From positions 7,102,501 through 7,166,500 of the forward strand of contig CP126192.1 of NCBI GenBank assembly GCA_030272155.1: a stretch of DNA of 64,000 nucleotides, in the 5' to 3' direction. This stretch comes from Tetradesmus obliquus. Taxonomy: Eukaryota > Chlorophyta > Chlorophyceae > Sphaeropleales > Scenedesmaceae. A program made the translations under genes and the position numbers. The notes beneath the pieces were generated by a model. The model saw nothing but the letters and a program-made list of their open reading frames with translations. It had not been told where the DNA came from and ran no database searches. Positions 46,801-58,370 of this stretch are shown piece by piece (position 1 is the first letter of the stretch; each line of letters starts with the position of its first letter).

Positions 46801-48787
46801 GGTGTTGTTTCTTCTTCACCTGGCAGCTGTAACTTGTGAAGCTACGAAGCAACGACCTGCTGCTCCTGCTGCTGCTGCTGCTGCAGAAAGGCGAGGCCGA
46901 CGCGCTGCGCAAGGTGCGCGTGCTGTCATGGACAGGCGCTGGCAGCTTTTTCTTCAGCGTGCTCAAGTGGCTTGTGAACGGCTCCAACTATGAATGCGGC
47001 TTTGGCTCGTGGCCGAGCTTTGGCTTCAAGGCGCAGCAGTACACCTGGTTCTTTGACTGGTGAGCGCAGGTTTTAGCAACCAGAACAGGAACTGATAGTA
47101 GACTGCAGCATTGCAATAAGGTAAAGGCATCGGGCTGTATGGTACAAGGCGCAGCAGTATACCTGGTTCTTCGAATGTTGAGAAGGGTTGTGGTAACAGC
47201 AATACCTAAGTTGAAACAGCATGCTGCTGCGTGACATGTTATGTTAGCGCGTCAAACAATGATCACATCATCATGCAAATGCAGTACAACTATGGTGTTG
47301 TCAAAGCAGCTGTGAAGCATGGCTGGCCTACACTTGGTCGTTGCTTGCTGTGTGCCGGATCAAGGCCTGCATACAAACATTGGCAGTCAGCGTGACTGCC
47401 TGGCCGAGCTTGATTGCAAAGCACTATCTGCTATGTAACACATGGCTTGCATTTGTGCTGGCCATGGCAGCGTGCTGCGCAGTATCTGGAGGTTCATCTG
47501 CCATCATCCATCAAGCATAGCATTCAGCTGCGCATGCAAGCGAGCAGAGTTTGACCATAGCTCTGCACAACCAGCAGCACTCACGCAACCTTTTCAACAT
47601 CTTTCACCAAAATTCTTGTGCTGCTGTGATGCTGTTTGTTAAATGAACTTCACAATGCAGGCAGCACAACAACATCGGTGCAGGCATGATCTGCGCAAGA
47701 CATTCAACACCGCTCACTCAAATTGCTGCGCTGCTGTGACGCTGTGCATGTCTTATCTTCACCATGCAGGCAGCACAACTACATCGGTGCAGGCATGATC
47801 TGCCCCCACATCGTCAACTGGTCCATGCTGCTGGGAGCTATTTTATCATGGGGCATCATGTGGCCACTCATGGAGAAGCGTGAGGGAGACTGGTGAGGCT
47901 GCTGCTGCCGCTGCATTCATGTCTTGCTTTCTGATGCACCGCCAATCCTCAGACAGTTACACCTGCATCATGTGGCCACTGATGGAGAAGCGGGGGGGTG
48001 ACTGGTGAGGCTGCTGCCGCTGCTGCGGATTTGCAATGCATCGCCAATCCTGAACCACTTGCATGTTGTGCCCTGCTGGCCTGGGCAAGGCTCCAGGCAC
48101 TATGCACACATGCATAACTCTCTGTTGTGTGCTCTTTACTCACAACACTCCCACCAGCCTTGCTAAGACTATGCCTTGAGCTTGACATCTTGTTTGTTGG
48201 CTTGCAGGTTCCCTGCTGGCTTGGGCAAGCAAGACTTCAGGGGGCTGTTTGGCTACAAGGTGCGTGGCAGCAGCAGCAGCGGCAGCAGCAGCGGCAGCAG
48301 CTGCGGCAGCAGCTGGCACCTATTGTCATCTGCAGCCGGCCTGCGCAGCCGGCTACAGCGTGGTGAGCCGCATGTAGCGCATGCTCACCACATGGCTGTA
48401 TGCTTGGGTTTGCCAAAGCAGCACGGTGCAGCGCTTGGAGACCTTCCCCTGCGATTGTTCTCAACGCCTTGTGACTCACTGCTGCAGGTGTTCCTGACCA
48501 TCGCCATCCTCATGGGAGAGGGCATGTACATGGTGCTGCGGGTGCTGATATCATGTGAGCGTTTGCATTCAAGGGTTTGGGGTTTGAATTTGGGGTTGCC
48601 CAGAGAATGGCAGCACACTGCGCCTGCAGGTATGCACCTTGTGCGCTTTAAAAAGGTCTGCGAGTTGCGCTGTCAGCTGTAGCCAATTGCACCCGCCAGT
48701 CGCTGATAACTTCAAGGCGCATGCTGCCTGATCTGCCTGGACTGTTGTGGTGACGTTGTCCTGCTTCCGCTGCCTCATCTGACTTGC

Positions 48788-48824
<37 letters not shown>

Positions 48825-49710
48825 CACCAGCTTCCCGGGACGCTGCCAAGCGCCTCAAAGAGGCAAGGCAGCAAGCAAGGCAGAGCCAAGGCGGCTCCCG
48901 CAGTGGGCTGCCCCGCTTCAGCCGCTCACTTTCGAAAAGTGTGGGCAAGCTGTTCCTTGGGCGCACCACCACACAAGGGGAGGGCACGGTGCCACTGGCC
49001 TTTGACGGTGCGAATTTTGAAGATTTGGATCTTGCAGTTTCAATCTTTATTTCTCAGCAATTAGTGCTGCTGTAGGTTCAGGGCAGTTCCCCTGGGGTTG
49101 GGATTTGGGGTAAGATGGTGTCCCTGGTCACCAAGTGTGACAGCAGAGCCAGGGCGGCTCCCGCAGTGGGTTGCCTCGCTTCACCCGCTCTTTCTCAGAA
49201 AGTGTGGGCAAACTGTTCCTTGGGCGCACCACCACACAAGGGGAGGGCACGGTGCCGCTGGACTTTGACGGTGCGTGACTTGAGGGTTTTAGAGCTGAAA
49301 GTTTCAAGTTTTATTTCTCAGCAAGAAGTGCTGCTGTAGGCTCAGGGCAGTTCTCTTGGGGTTGGGATTTGGGGTAAGATGGTGTCCCTGGTCACCAAGT
49401 GTGACAGCAGAGCCAGGGCGGCTCCCGCAGTGGGCTGCCTTGCTTCACCCGCTCAAAAGATTTTAAAAAAAGTTTGGGTGCCCAAGGAACAGTTTCCTTG
49501 GGCGCACCACCACACAAGGGGAGGGCACGGTGCCGCTGGACTTTGACGGTGCGTGTGCATTGGAGGTTGATGGTTTTATTTTTTTGAGTTTGTTGGTGTC
49601 ATTGAAAAGTGCTAGGGTTTTCAGACCTTGAGTGTTGGCATGGTTGAAAAGTGCTGCTGGTGAATCGACTCACGCTGCCCCGGGTTGGGAGTTGTGGGTT
49701 GATGCTGCTG

Positions 49711-49746
<36 letters not shown>

Positions 49747-50774
49747 ATGCTGCTGCAGAGGATGAGGACGTGGGCATTGCTAGCACAACTGCCACCATGG
49801 AGGCAGCCACAACCAAGAAGTCCCCGCTGATTGCGCCAGACTCGGGTGCGGGGCACCACCACATTGTGGATAATGAGCAGGACACTGCGCACCTGCTGGA
49901 GTTCAAGGAGACGCCCAACGAGGTGAGTTGGGGTTTAGGTTATGACGAGCATGCTTTGCTATAAACCCTGAGGAGGGGGCATGGGGCGCCACCACATTGT
50001 GGATGATGAGCAGGGCACCGCACACCTGCTCTAGTTCAAAGAGACACCCAATGAGGTGAGTCCGAGGTTTGTGATGCATGCTGGTGCTCAGTGCAGGGCA
50101 CCACTACTTTGTGGATGATGCAGAGGACACTGCACACCTGCTGGAACTTAAGGAGACACACAACGAGGTGCGCCGACGTTCTAGCAGGCGTGCTGCGCGT
50201 ACTTGTTAACGGTGGGTTGGTGTTGGCTGGTCGTCTCCTTGTCGTCTCTTATCCCATGGTGGCTGGTGCCCATTGATCCTGGCTGCTTAGGAGTGTGCAG
50301 CACCTTCATTGCTACCTGCACAGACGTCGGACATATTCTTACCCATTGAGAGAAATATTCCGACCTGCCTGCGTGTCCTATCATGTTTTGCTGCCGCAGC
50401 GTCGGCTGTGCATGGATGTGAATCTGCACGAGGTCATTCCCTGGTGGCTGGCCCCCACTGGGCTATGGCGGCTTGGGGGTGCTGAGCATCCATCTTCATC
50501 TTCGCCTCAACAACACGCTACACACAAATCAACAGCAACCTTGCCTGCTTGGCTGCGCCACTGTCTGCGCTGCTGCTTCTGCTTCTGCTGCTTGCAGCGC
50601 CGGCTGCGCACCGAAGTGTTTCTGCGTGAGGTTATTCCTTGGTGGCTGGCACCACTCAATTATGGTGGGCTCGGCTATGGTGGGCTCGGCGTGCTGAGTA
50701 CCATCTTCATCCTGCACAAACACACTACACAAAACTCAACAGCAACCTTGCCTGCTTGGCTGTGCCACTGTCTG

Positions 50775-50815
<41 letters not shown>

Positions 50816-52944
50816 GCAGCGCCGGCTGCGCACAGAGGTGTTTCTGCGTGAGGTTATTCCTTGGTGGCTGGCACCACTGGGGTATGGCGGCTTAGGGGTT
50901 CTTAGCACCATCTTCATCCCGCTGATCTACAGCATCTTAAAATAAAACCCCACATGTTGCTGCTTGTGTTGCAGCGCCGGCTGCGCACAGAGGTGTTCCT
51001 ACGCGAGGTCATTCCTTGGTGGCTGGCTCCAGTTGGTTACGGCGGCTTAGGGGTCCTTAGCACCATCTTCATCCCGCTGATCTACCCGCCAGTCAAGTGG
51101 TACTTTGTGGCGGTTGCCTACATCATCTCACCGATTTTTGCGCTACCAAATTCGTACGGTGAGCAGATCACATGAAAGTTCATTTGTGCTGTACAATTCT
51201 GGAAGTGCACTTGACGTTGTGGCGGTGGCCCACATCATCTCACCACTGTTTGCGCTGCCAAACTCATACGGTGAGCAGAGGAGTTGGAAGTCAATCACAG
51301 TGTAGCAGGCTCAGGCAGTGCACTGAACTTATGGCAGTGACCTACACCATCTCGCCGCTGTGTGCGCTGCCAAACTCATACCGTAGGCTGTGAACCTGTT
51401 CTTAAACACTTGCAAGTTATGAAGATGACATTACCTGGCTAGATGCAGCTGTCGGTAGCGCTGAATTGAAGCATCAGCGTGTAGCAGGCTGCATAGCTCT
51501 GTGCATAACTGCCGACCATTGGCATGTGTCTGCCAATCCTGCTGACACACCGCATTAATATATTGTATGTGCTGTGACCGCAGGTACCGGCCTGACTGAC
51601 TGGGACAACTGCAGCATGTACGGCAAGCTGATGCTGTTCATCTTTGCAGCCTGGGCAGGAGCAGCGGTGAGCGGGCCAGCTGACTAAGTTCTTGATCGCG
51701 TGCAGTTCCGCTCATGCACAGTCATTGTGCTGATGCAGCTGCGAGGATGTTGGTGTAGTGTGCATGCAGCCACCACTCAAAGCCTGTAGTCTAGGCTAGG
51801 CGCAATTCTGTGATGTGCCGTCAGCCTGGCAACTTCTGCTGCTGCCGGTGCTGTTATTCTTCTGCCTGGCAGCGGCATAATGGTGGACTTGACTGTCTGT
51901 GACTTTATGTAAAACCGATGTACAACTGTAGGGCTTATCTGCTTGTTTCACAGGGCAACGGCATCATTGTCGGCCTGGCCATCTGTGGCGTCATGTTTGC
52001 CACCACCAGCAGCGCTGCCACGCTCATGGGAGACTTCAGGACTGGCTACATCACACTTACAGCGCCACGAGCCATGTTTGTGGCACAGCTAGTCGGGCAG
52101 CTGCTGGGAGCTGTGCTGGCGCCGGTTGCCTTCATGCTCTTCTGGGGAACAGGCCAGGTGAGATGAGTGCATAGCTGTCAAACTGTTTGAAAGTTGTTAC
52201 TTTTATGTTACCTTTGTGTTTTGTTTGTGCTGCTGATAGGGCAGCTGCCGCAACGCTCATGGGAGACTTCAGGACTGGCTACACCACACTTACAGCACCA
52301 CGAGCCCCAGGTTTGTGGCACAGCTAGTAAGGCAGCTGCTGGGAGCTGTGCTGGCGCCGGTTGCCTTCATGCTCTTCTAGGGAACAGGCCAGGTGAGATG
52401 AGTATGCAGCTGTCAAACGGTTTGAAAGTTGTTACTTTTGTGTTTGTTGTGCTGCTGGTGGGACAGCTGCTGCCACACTCATGGGAGACTTCAGGACAGC
52501 AGGCTACATCACACTCACTGCGCCACGCGCCATGTTTGTTGCACAACTAGTCGGGCAGCTGCTCGGAGCTGTGCTGGCACCAGTTGCCTTCATGCTCTTT
52601 TGGGGTACCGGCCAGGTGAGATGAGCGCATAGCTGTCAAGCGGTTTGAAAGTTGTTACTTGCTGTGTTATTTGTTGTGCTTATTGCGCTGCTGGTAGGGC
52701 AGCTGCTGCCGCGCCTGTCTTTTCTTAGAAGATCTGGCCCACAAACATTGACATGCGCACATGCGTGATGTGTCTTCACGTATGATGACCTTTTCAGCGG
52801 CGGTCTGCAAGCTGAGCTGTTGCCATCTTGCTGCTGCTGCTGTTGCTGCTGCTGCTGCAGGTCAACGTGCCCCAGGGCCCCCTAACCAGCACCTTTCTCC
52901 ACCATCTACCGCGGCATGGGCCTCATTGGAACTGAGGCGTTCCT

Positions 52945-52980
<36 letters not shown>

Positions 52981-54070
52981 AGGTCAACGTGCCCCAGGGG
53001 CCCTACCCTGCTCCCTTCTCCACCATCTACAGAGGCATGGGCCTCATTGGCACTGAGGGCTTCAGTGCACTCCCCAAGCATTGCGGGACACTCATGCTGG
53101 CCTTCTTTGTGGGGGGTGAGCACATGTTCTACCAGTGTGTACTTCATTTTTTGTCGAGGCGCTAAGATTTTTGAAAGCCTGCATTATCGTATCACATTGC
53201 TGATCAGCACTGTGGTACTTCAGCTTTGAATGACTTGGACACACGTCGTCACAGATGCAGGCACTTTGTATATTATGGTATCCAAACCTGGTGCCTCTGC
53301 TGCTGCTGCTGCTGCTGCCAGGCATGCTGCTGTGCCTGGCGCGTGACCTGCTGCCGAAGAAGGTGGGCCGCTTCGTGCCCAGCCCCATGGCCATGGGACT
53401 GCCCTTCTACATCGGAGCAGCATCGGTGAGCTGCCCTTTACTGTCAAGACATGGCGTTGTTCTTAATGACATCGTTGATCACAGTACTATTTTCATGAGA
53501 ACTCTTTCAAATATATGTGCCACGGCTACCCACCCAAAACCTTGAATTTAACATGGGCATTGGGCTGCCCATGCTTACCTGCTCGTCAATCCCGCAGGCG
53601 CTGGACTTCTGGGCGGGCTCGCTGATCAACCACGCCTGGGAGTACTTTGACCCCAAGGGCGCCACCGAGCTCGGCCCCATCGCTTCCAACCCCTGACACC
53701 ACGCTTGCGGTCTACCTGCCTTGCAGGCGCAGCACTTTCGAGCTATTTGCTGAGCGCCTCAAAAACATCCTGCCTGATAGCGATTTAAATGTTTGTTTGT
53801 TGTTTGTGCTTGCAGGCGCTGGACTTTTGGGCGGGTTCGCTGATCAACCACGCCTGGGAGTACTTCGACCCGGAAGGCGCCACCGAGCTCGGCCCGATCG
53901 TCGGAGCCGGGCTGCTCGTCGGCGACGGCATCTGGGCCATCCCGAGCAGCCTGATTGCGATCTTCGGGAAGGCCCCTCCGATCTGCATGGGCTTTTACGG
54001 CAAGCCACTGTGCAAGCTGCCCTACTGCATGGGCTTCTGGCTGGGCGGCAGCGAGAGGATCCCAAGCTAG
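43811..54070 (+). CDS. YSL: Yellow-Stripe-Like (YSL) oligopeptide/metal-chelate transporter, OPT family
   Basis: Predicted proton-coupled membrane carrier of metal-nicotianamine or related chelates. Exons include 43811-44051, 45040-45321 ([27 protein letters not shown]), 45850-46085 ([24 protein letters not shown]), 46887-47059, 47770-47892 ([27 protein letters not shown]), 48209-48260 (GLFGYK), 48488-48556, about 48829-49012, 49757-49921, 50974-51161, 51584-51666 ([14 protein letters not shown]), 51954-52157 ([16 protein letters not shown]), 52982-53116 ([21 protein letters not shown]), 53321-53426 ([16 protein letters not shown]) and 53816-54070 ([20 protein letters not shown]). These are the ordered hallmarks of YSL proteins, and phases agree at the joints checked. 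The stretch 48829-49921 encodes a hydrophilic loop rich in Ser, Arg and acidic residues, longer than usual. The ending [17 protein letters not shown] adds Cys residues. The substrate cannot be told from sequence. Confidence 0.9.
44685..45150 (+). repeat. Three tandem acceptor-side copies of the first YSL membrane exon
   Basis: gccgcagga plus [10 protein letters not shown]-type coding and [18 protein letters not shown] recur at about 44686, 44863 and 45040, spaced 177 bases. The first two copies follow to FVQKLK and then enter copied intron sequence; the third continues to [12 protein letters not shown]. Exon 43811-44051 ends in phase 1 and fits the third. Confidence 0.9.
45383..45436 (+). repeat. 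Donor-side duplicate of exon [17 protein letters not shown]
   Basis: Copies the end of the exon at 45321 with a gtgaat donor; a few bases are lost, which changes the frame. Confidence 0.7.
45995..46625 (+). repeat. Four donor-side copies of exon [15 protein letters not shown]
   Basis: The true exon end (to 46085) is followed by copies at about 46230-46334, 46402-46473 and 46541-46620. Each ends SSFHTA and a GGTGAG/GGTGGG donor, with intron text (cataacaaattg.aacaatgtgaca) copied along. Confidence 0.88.
47140..48008 (+). repeat. Duplicates around YSL exons 46887-47059 and 47770-47892
   Basis: A copy of aaggcgcagcagtaYacctg (exon end) lies at 47146-47180. A copy of the next acceptor and QHNxIGAGMIC lies at about 47660-47700. 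A donor-side copy of [12 protein letters not shown] lies at about 47969-48007. Confidence 0.78.
48829..49560 (+). repeat. Three copies of the Ser/Arg loop exon end
   Basis: The segment RSGLPRF..., [20 protein letters not shown] plus gtgcg donor occurs in the exon ending about 49012 and again at about 49145-49272 and 49415-49551. The intron text gttggga(t)ttggggtaagatggtg is copied with it. Confidence 0.88.
49845..50172 (+). repeat. Three copies of exon end [19 protein letters not shown]
   Basis: The exon end at 49921 is followed by copies at about 49985-50055 and 50097-50167. Both carry point changes and small indels, and each has a GAGgtg donor. Confidence 0.82.
50399..51090 (+). repeat. 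Four acceptor-side copies of exon [19 protein letters not shown]
   Basis: Copies start at about 50399, 50597, 50818 and 50974, each after a cag acceptor. Divergence falls toward the used (last) copy: the first reads [19 protein letters not shown], the third is nearly identical. The third is immediately preceded by a (CTG)n tract. Confidence 0.9.
51105..51390 (+). repeat. Three donor-side copies of exon end [15 protein letters not shown]
   Basis: The exon end at 51161 is followed by copies at about 51219-51270 and 51333-51383. The second extra copy has lost the donor (ccgtagg). Confidence 0.82.
51975..52620 (+). repeat. Three donor-side copies of exon end [18 protein letters not shown]
   Basis: The exon end at 52157 is followed by copies at about 52246-52394 and 52468-52616, each ending ggccag|gtgagatgag. 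Intron text (tgtcaaacggtttgaaagttgttac) is included, giving units of about 225-240 bases. Confidence 0.88.
52828..53055 (+). repeat. Acceptor-side duplicate of exon [19 protein letters not shown]
   Basis: (CTG)nCAG plus the exon start occurs at 52861 and 52982. The first copy has an altered frame after PQGP. Confidence 0.85.
53599..53880 (+). repeat. Acceptor-side duplicate of the last YSL exon
   Basis: [19 protein letters not shown] with its gcag acceptor occurs at 53599 and 53816. The first copy diverges after ELGPI. Confidence 0.85.
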
Positions 54071-54775
54071 TTAGGCAGGGCAACAGGCTGGATATGCGCA
54101 GGGGTGGCCTAGTGTAACCGAATGTCAGTACCGTCCTTGCCGCTGCCGTATTGTATGGGCTTCAGGCTGGGCGGCAGCACGAGGATCCTGAGCTGAGACG
54201 TGAGTGCAGCGGCAAAAGGATGATAGCTGGCAGCCGCACTGTAAAATACTGCATGGGCTTGTAGCTGGCGGCAGCGAGATGATCTCATGCTAGGTGGAAT
54301 GGTAAGAGGCGTGGAGGCGCATTAGGTGTCCTCATCGCCACACACACACCCTTCTTTAACTCACCGGGGTGTTGAGTGTGAACATACCACGCGTAGCTCA
54401 ATCACTCATTCATTTCTAGGTGGTTTGGCGCTGTCCAAGGCTCCGTAGCTGCTGCATCTTGGGCAATAGTGCTTTCTGTTGTGCTGAGCATCTGGGCCAT
54501 CCCGAGCAGCCTAATTGCGATCTTTGGGAAGGCCCCACCCATCTGCGTGGGCTTCTACGGCAAGCCGCTGTGCAAGCTGCCCTACTGCATGGGCTTCTGG
54601 CTGGGCGGCAGCGAGAGGGTCCCGAGCTAGTTAGGCAGGGCAGGGTAGGGTAGGGCAAAAGGCTGTATATACGAAGGGGTAGCCTAATGTAGCCTGGTGT
54701 CGGTGTGCTTTGCTGCTGCCCTACTGCATGGGCTTCTGGCTGGGCGGCAGCAAGATGATTCCAAGCTCAGCTGGT
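53985..54775 (+). repeat. Duplicates of the YSL terminal coding end beyond the stop codon
   Basis: The end [17 protein letters not shown] plus stop is copied, with decay, at about 54140-54195, 54245-54290, 54490-54630 (the longest; [19 protein letters not shown] to stop) and 54715-54770. The duplication process therefore also acted on the 3' untranslated side. Confidence 0.85.
54113..54117 (+). terminator. Candidate TGTAA poly(A) signal of the YSL gene
   Basis: TGTAA 43 bases after the stop codon. A related ggcctaatgtagcc follows the 54490-54630 copy, so the signal was duplicated and altered too. Confidence 0.5.
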
Positions 54776-54789
54776 ATATACCTCGGCAG

Positions 54790-57404
54790 CATACGCCACT
54801 GCAACACGCCAGTGACATGCACCAACAATACTGGTCACAGCTGGCATTGGCTTGTATAAAGGCCTTACACTGGTGCTTCGGTTGACACGGTATGATGATT
54901 GCTATCATGCACGACAAACCTGCCGCACTCGGCATGTGGCACCGGTTATTTACCACATATGCACATACGACTGATGCAAACTCTGCACAAAATCAGGCGC
55001 TGTCAGGATTCCTGGTACCACACTGGCGCGTGCCAGCTGCAATGATCCCTTTGCCAACAGATCAAACAGATTCAACAATGCTACATGCCCAGGGGCTGCT
55101 CACTGAACCAAGTGACTGACCGTTGGTGTAGCAATGCACGCCTGGTTTTTCAGCTGAATGCGGCCAACAACGCACCTTTTGAGCCCACCATGACATTGTC
55201 ACGCGGGAACGAGGCCAGCCGTGGTCCAGAGTGTTCAACAAACTGTCACCACTGCAAACCACCAGCTGCGCTCCAACCGGTCGGCAAAAAAAAACGGTCG
55301 GCCAACACCCTGATGTCACCCGTAATGTTGGTAAACCCACATCATAATCAATGCAACTGGATGAAAACACTTCTGATGCAGATTGCACCCATTAAAAAAA
55401 ACAGCATTATTTGAAGCATATTCTGGTCAAGACACTTCAGAACATTGCAATAATAAGAAAACAACATCACCAACATAACAGCATTATTTGAAGGCCTGTA
55501 AGTATATGTAGATACGCGGCTTGCACGACACTACTGGCACTGAAACACGCATATTCTGGTCAAGACACTTCAGAAGCAGGCGGCGCTGCTAGACAGCTTA
55601 CATACACTTAATCTGCAACCTCTCTGCCAACAAAACATCCTAATCTAAACAGCACCAATCCATCCATAGCATCAACAGGCCACTGACCCCGCGCGCTAGG
55701 AGTGGAACAGCAAAGGAGCACTGCAAGTGTTCCGTGCATCGCATGGTGTATACCTTTTCACACACCCAAACAGCAAGGCTCCTAGCAGTGGCATGGAATG
55801 GCAGTGGCACGACACCCCAGGAAGCAAATCATATATTTTATGCTGGACTGCACTAGAAGCGCTGCTCCTCCCTGCGTGCAGGCCACACAGCTGCAAAGCT
55901 GCACTAGATGGTGCCAGGATGTAACTGTCCTCTCTCAAAAGCATCTTCCCTTCGACCTTGATGCTGCACAGAAGTACAGCCATCTCAAGCAGCAACATAT
56001 CCCCCAACGCAAGTGCACGCAGAACTACCATCCAGCATCTCACTTATTGCTGACAACCGTCACCGGAAAAAGGCGGCTGTCATCCTCCATCATGCTTACA
56101 AGTGACAAGTCCTACGCGTCGGAGGCAGGCAAGCCTGCTTGAGCCTATGCTCTTCCGTGCGTAAATTAGAGAAGGACAGGGACAGGCCTGGGCCTGAGAG
56201 CTCTATCGTAAGAACTCATTCCCATCCTACTACGCGTTGACACAAGAAGCCCTAAGATAAGCTGCAAATGGACTCCGACGCCGGGCCCCTTGGCAACTGG
56301 CTGCCCCAGGGGTCGCGACGATCGGCTGCTCCTGTAAAAAGCTTGCATTGGCATGTAAACACAGTTTGCAATAGCTGAATGCAACGTTTTCACTGCAGCA
56401 GTTAACGATCAATGCAAGGCAGGCAGGCATACATGCATGCCCCCCCACCTCCACATGTACCAAACACACTGCTGCTTCTCCTGCCTCTTTGCGAGGTAAA
56501 CAACCCCTCTACACACCTGTACTGAAACCGCATGCGGGCAGACTGCCCTCCATCATGCTACGATAGGCCTGCCTGACATCATCATCGACCTTTTGCTGAC
56601 AGCCGCTATTGGGCTCACACATGCGAGGCTCACAAAACCATATGCAATCTGCCTGCCTGCCTGCCAGCTGTGCCAGTCAACCAGCAAGGGCAAGCCACCT
56701 CCAAACTTGCAAATACCACATGTAGCCCAACCTGTGCTGTGTGTTTGCCACTGCAAGCAAACGCTTCCATTGTGGTGCATCAAGCACGTGCCACAGCTGT
56801 GCTGCTTCTGTCGAGCAACACACCTGCAGACAGTCCATGCGGCTTGAATTGTGAGAGGAGTACAGTATATTGACCATGCAGGCAACCGCGTTGCCGGAAT
56901 GTCAAGCAGCTCAGCAATCCCTGCGCCCGGGGCATGATGTGGGCCTTCCCGCGTCGCGCCCTGCCATATATATACACACAACCGTGTTGGCATGTATGCA
57001 AACACAACAGTCATACTCAGCCAGGCAGCCCCACAATGGCAGTTCTAGCGGCAGGCAACTACGGATGGGCTGCAATGCCATGGCACCAAAAGCCTTTGCC
57101 ACAACTCCTGGTGACATAGCATCAACGCGCAGCAATCCAGACACAGCAACCATGTGATCAGAGCGACCTCATGCATCAAGCACAGCGCTCTTCTGCCCGC
57201 ATCCCGACAGTCAACGGTGATGTTGCTGCTGCAGCGTCATGTATGCCAACACAACAGTCACACAACAGCCAAGCATTGCCTAAACCCTTTGCCCCAATCA
57301 CAAGCAGATATCACATGCAAACAATGCAACAACCAACCATTGGGTAAATCACGCATGCAGTGTTGAAAAACTATGCTTCCTGCCTACATCCCAAAATTCA
57401 ACGC

Positions 57405-57454
<50 letters not shown>

Positions 57455-57480
57455 GCCGCAGGCTGCTCCCACAGATGCCT
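54790..57480. other. Region without a recognised gene
   Basis: Both strands have only short ORFs without motifs. A 25-base phrase (catattctggtcaagacac...) occurs at about 55416 and 55550. It probably includes the 3' UTR of the minus-strand gene that ends at 57482. Confidence 0.45.
57399..57450. repeat. (CTG)n microsatellite
   Basis: About seventeen CTG triplets lie just downstream of the stop codon of the minus-strand gene at 57482. Confidence 0.8.
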
Positions 57481-57481
57481 G

Positions 57482-58336
57482 CTAGTGCCCGCCCATCTCC
57501 TGCCACCAGCGCTGCTGCTGGCGTGACAGCAGCGCAGCGCGCGCAGCCTCGTGCTGCTGCTGGTAGAGCTGCAGCGCTGGGCATGTAGCTGTGCTGCAGT
57601 TGGGGCGAGCTCCAGCTGTGGATCCATCTAGCATGACGCTTGGTGATGTGCCAGGTGCTGACTCAGCTGCTGCAAGTGCCACTGCCTCAGTCACTGCAGT
57701 GGGCATTGGGCCAAAAGGGTATGACGCAACCTGCGGCAGACACATGGACATTGTATAACACCTGCTTGTGGTGGGGCAGGAGGCATTGTTGCACCACTCA
57801 AGAAGCCTGTTCAGCCACCGGCACACAGCGCAAACACACCAGCTGCAGCGCTGCACCCAGCCACAGCCGCAGCTGAGGAAACGTGCAGCCCTACAAGCTG
57901 CTCACCACAATCTTGGCAGCTTGCAAGTGTGACAGCGTGTTGGCAATCACCATGTGCATCGATTCCAGGTGTAGGTGGCTGGACTTTTCATAGCGGCCTA
58001 ACTGCTGAACGAGGCTGCTGTTGCTGTCGCTGCCCTTATCTGCCTCTTCTGCTGCATAGGACGCACTATACCCGTCACATTTCCTTGCTGGCAAATGCCT
58101 CTAGCAGCAAGCAACTCACCAGGCATTTAGCAGCCTGCAGGTGTGACAGCGTGTTAGCAATCACCATGTGCAGCGAGATCATGTGAAGGTGGCGAGACTT
58201 GACATGGCGCCGCAGTTGCTGATCCAGGCAGCTCCCACCAGCATCTACAGCTGTGCTATCGCTGCCGTTGCTGCCGCTGCTGCTGCTGCGGCACAGGCTT
58301 GCTTCGTCTGCTGATGCTGTTGCGCCTGGGCTAGCG

Positions 58337-58370
<34 letters not shown>

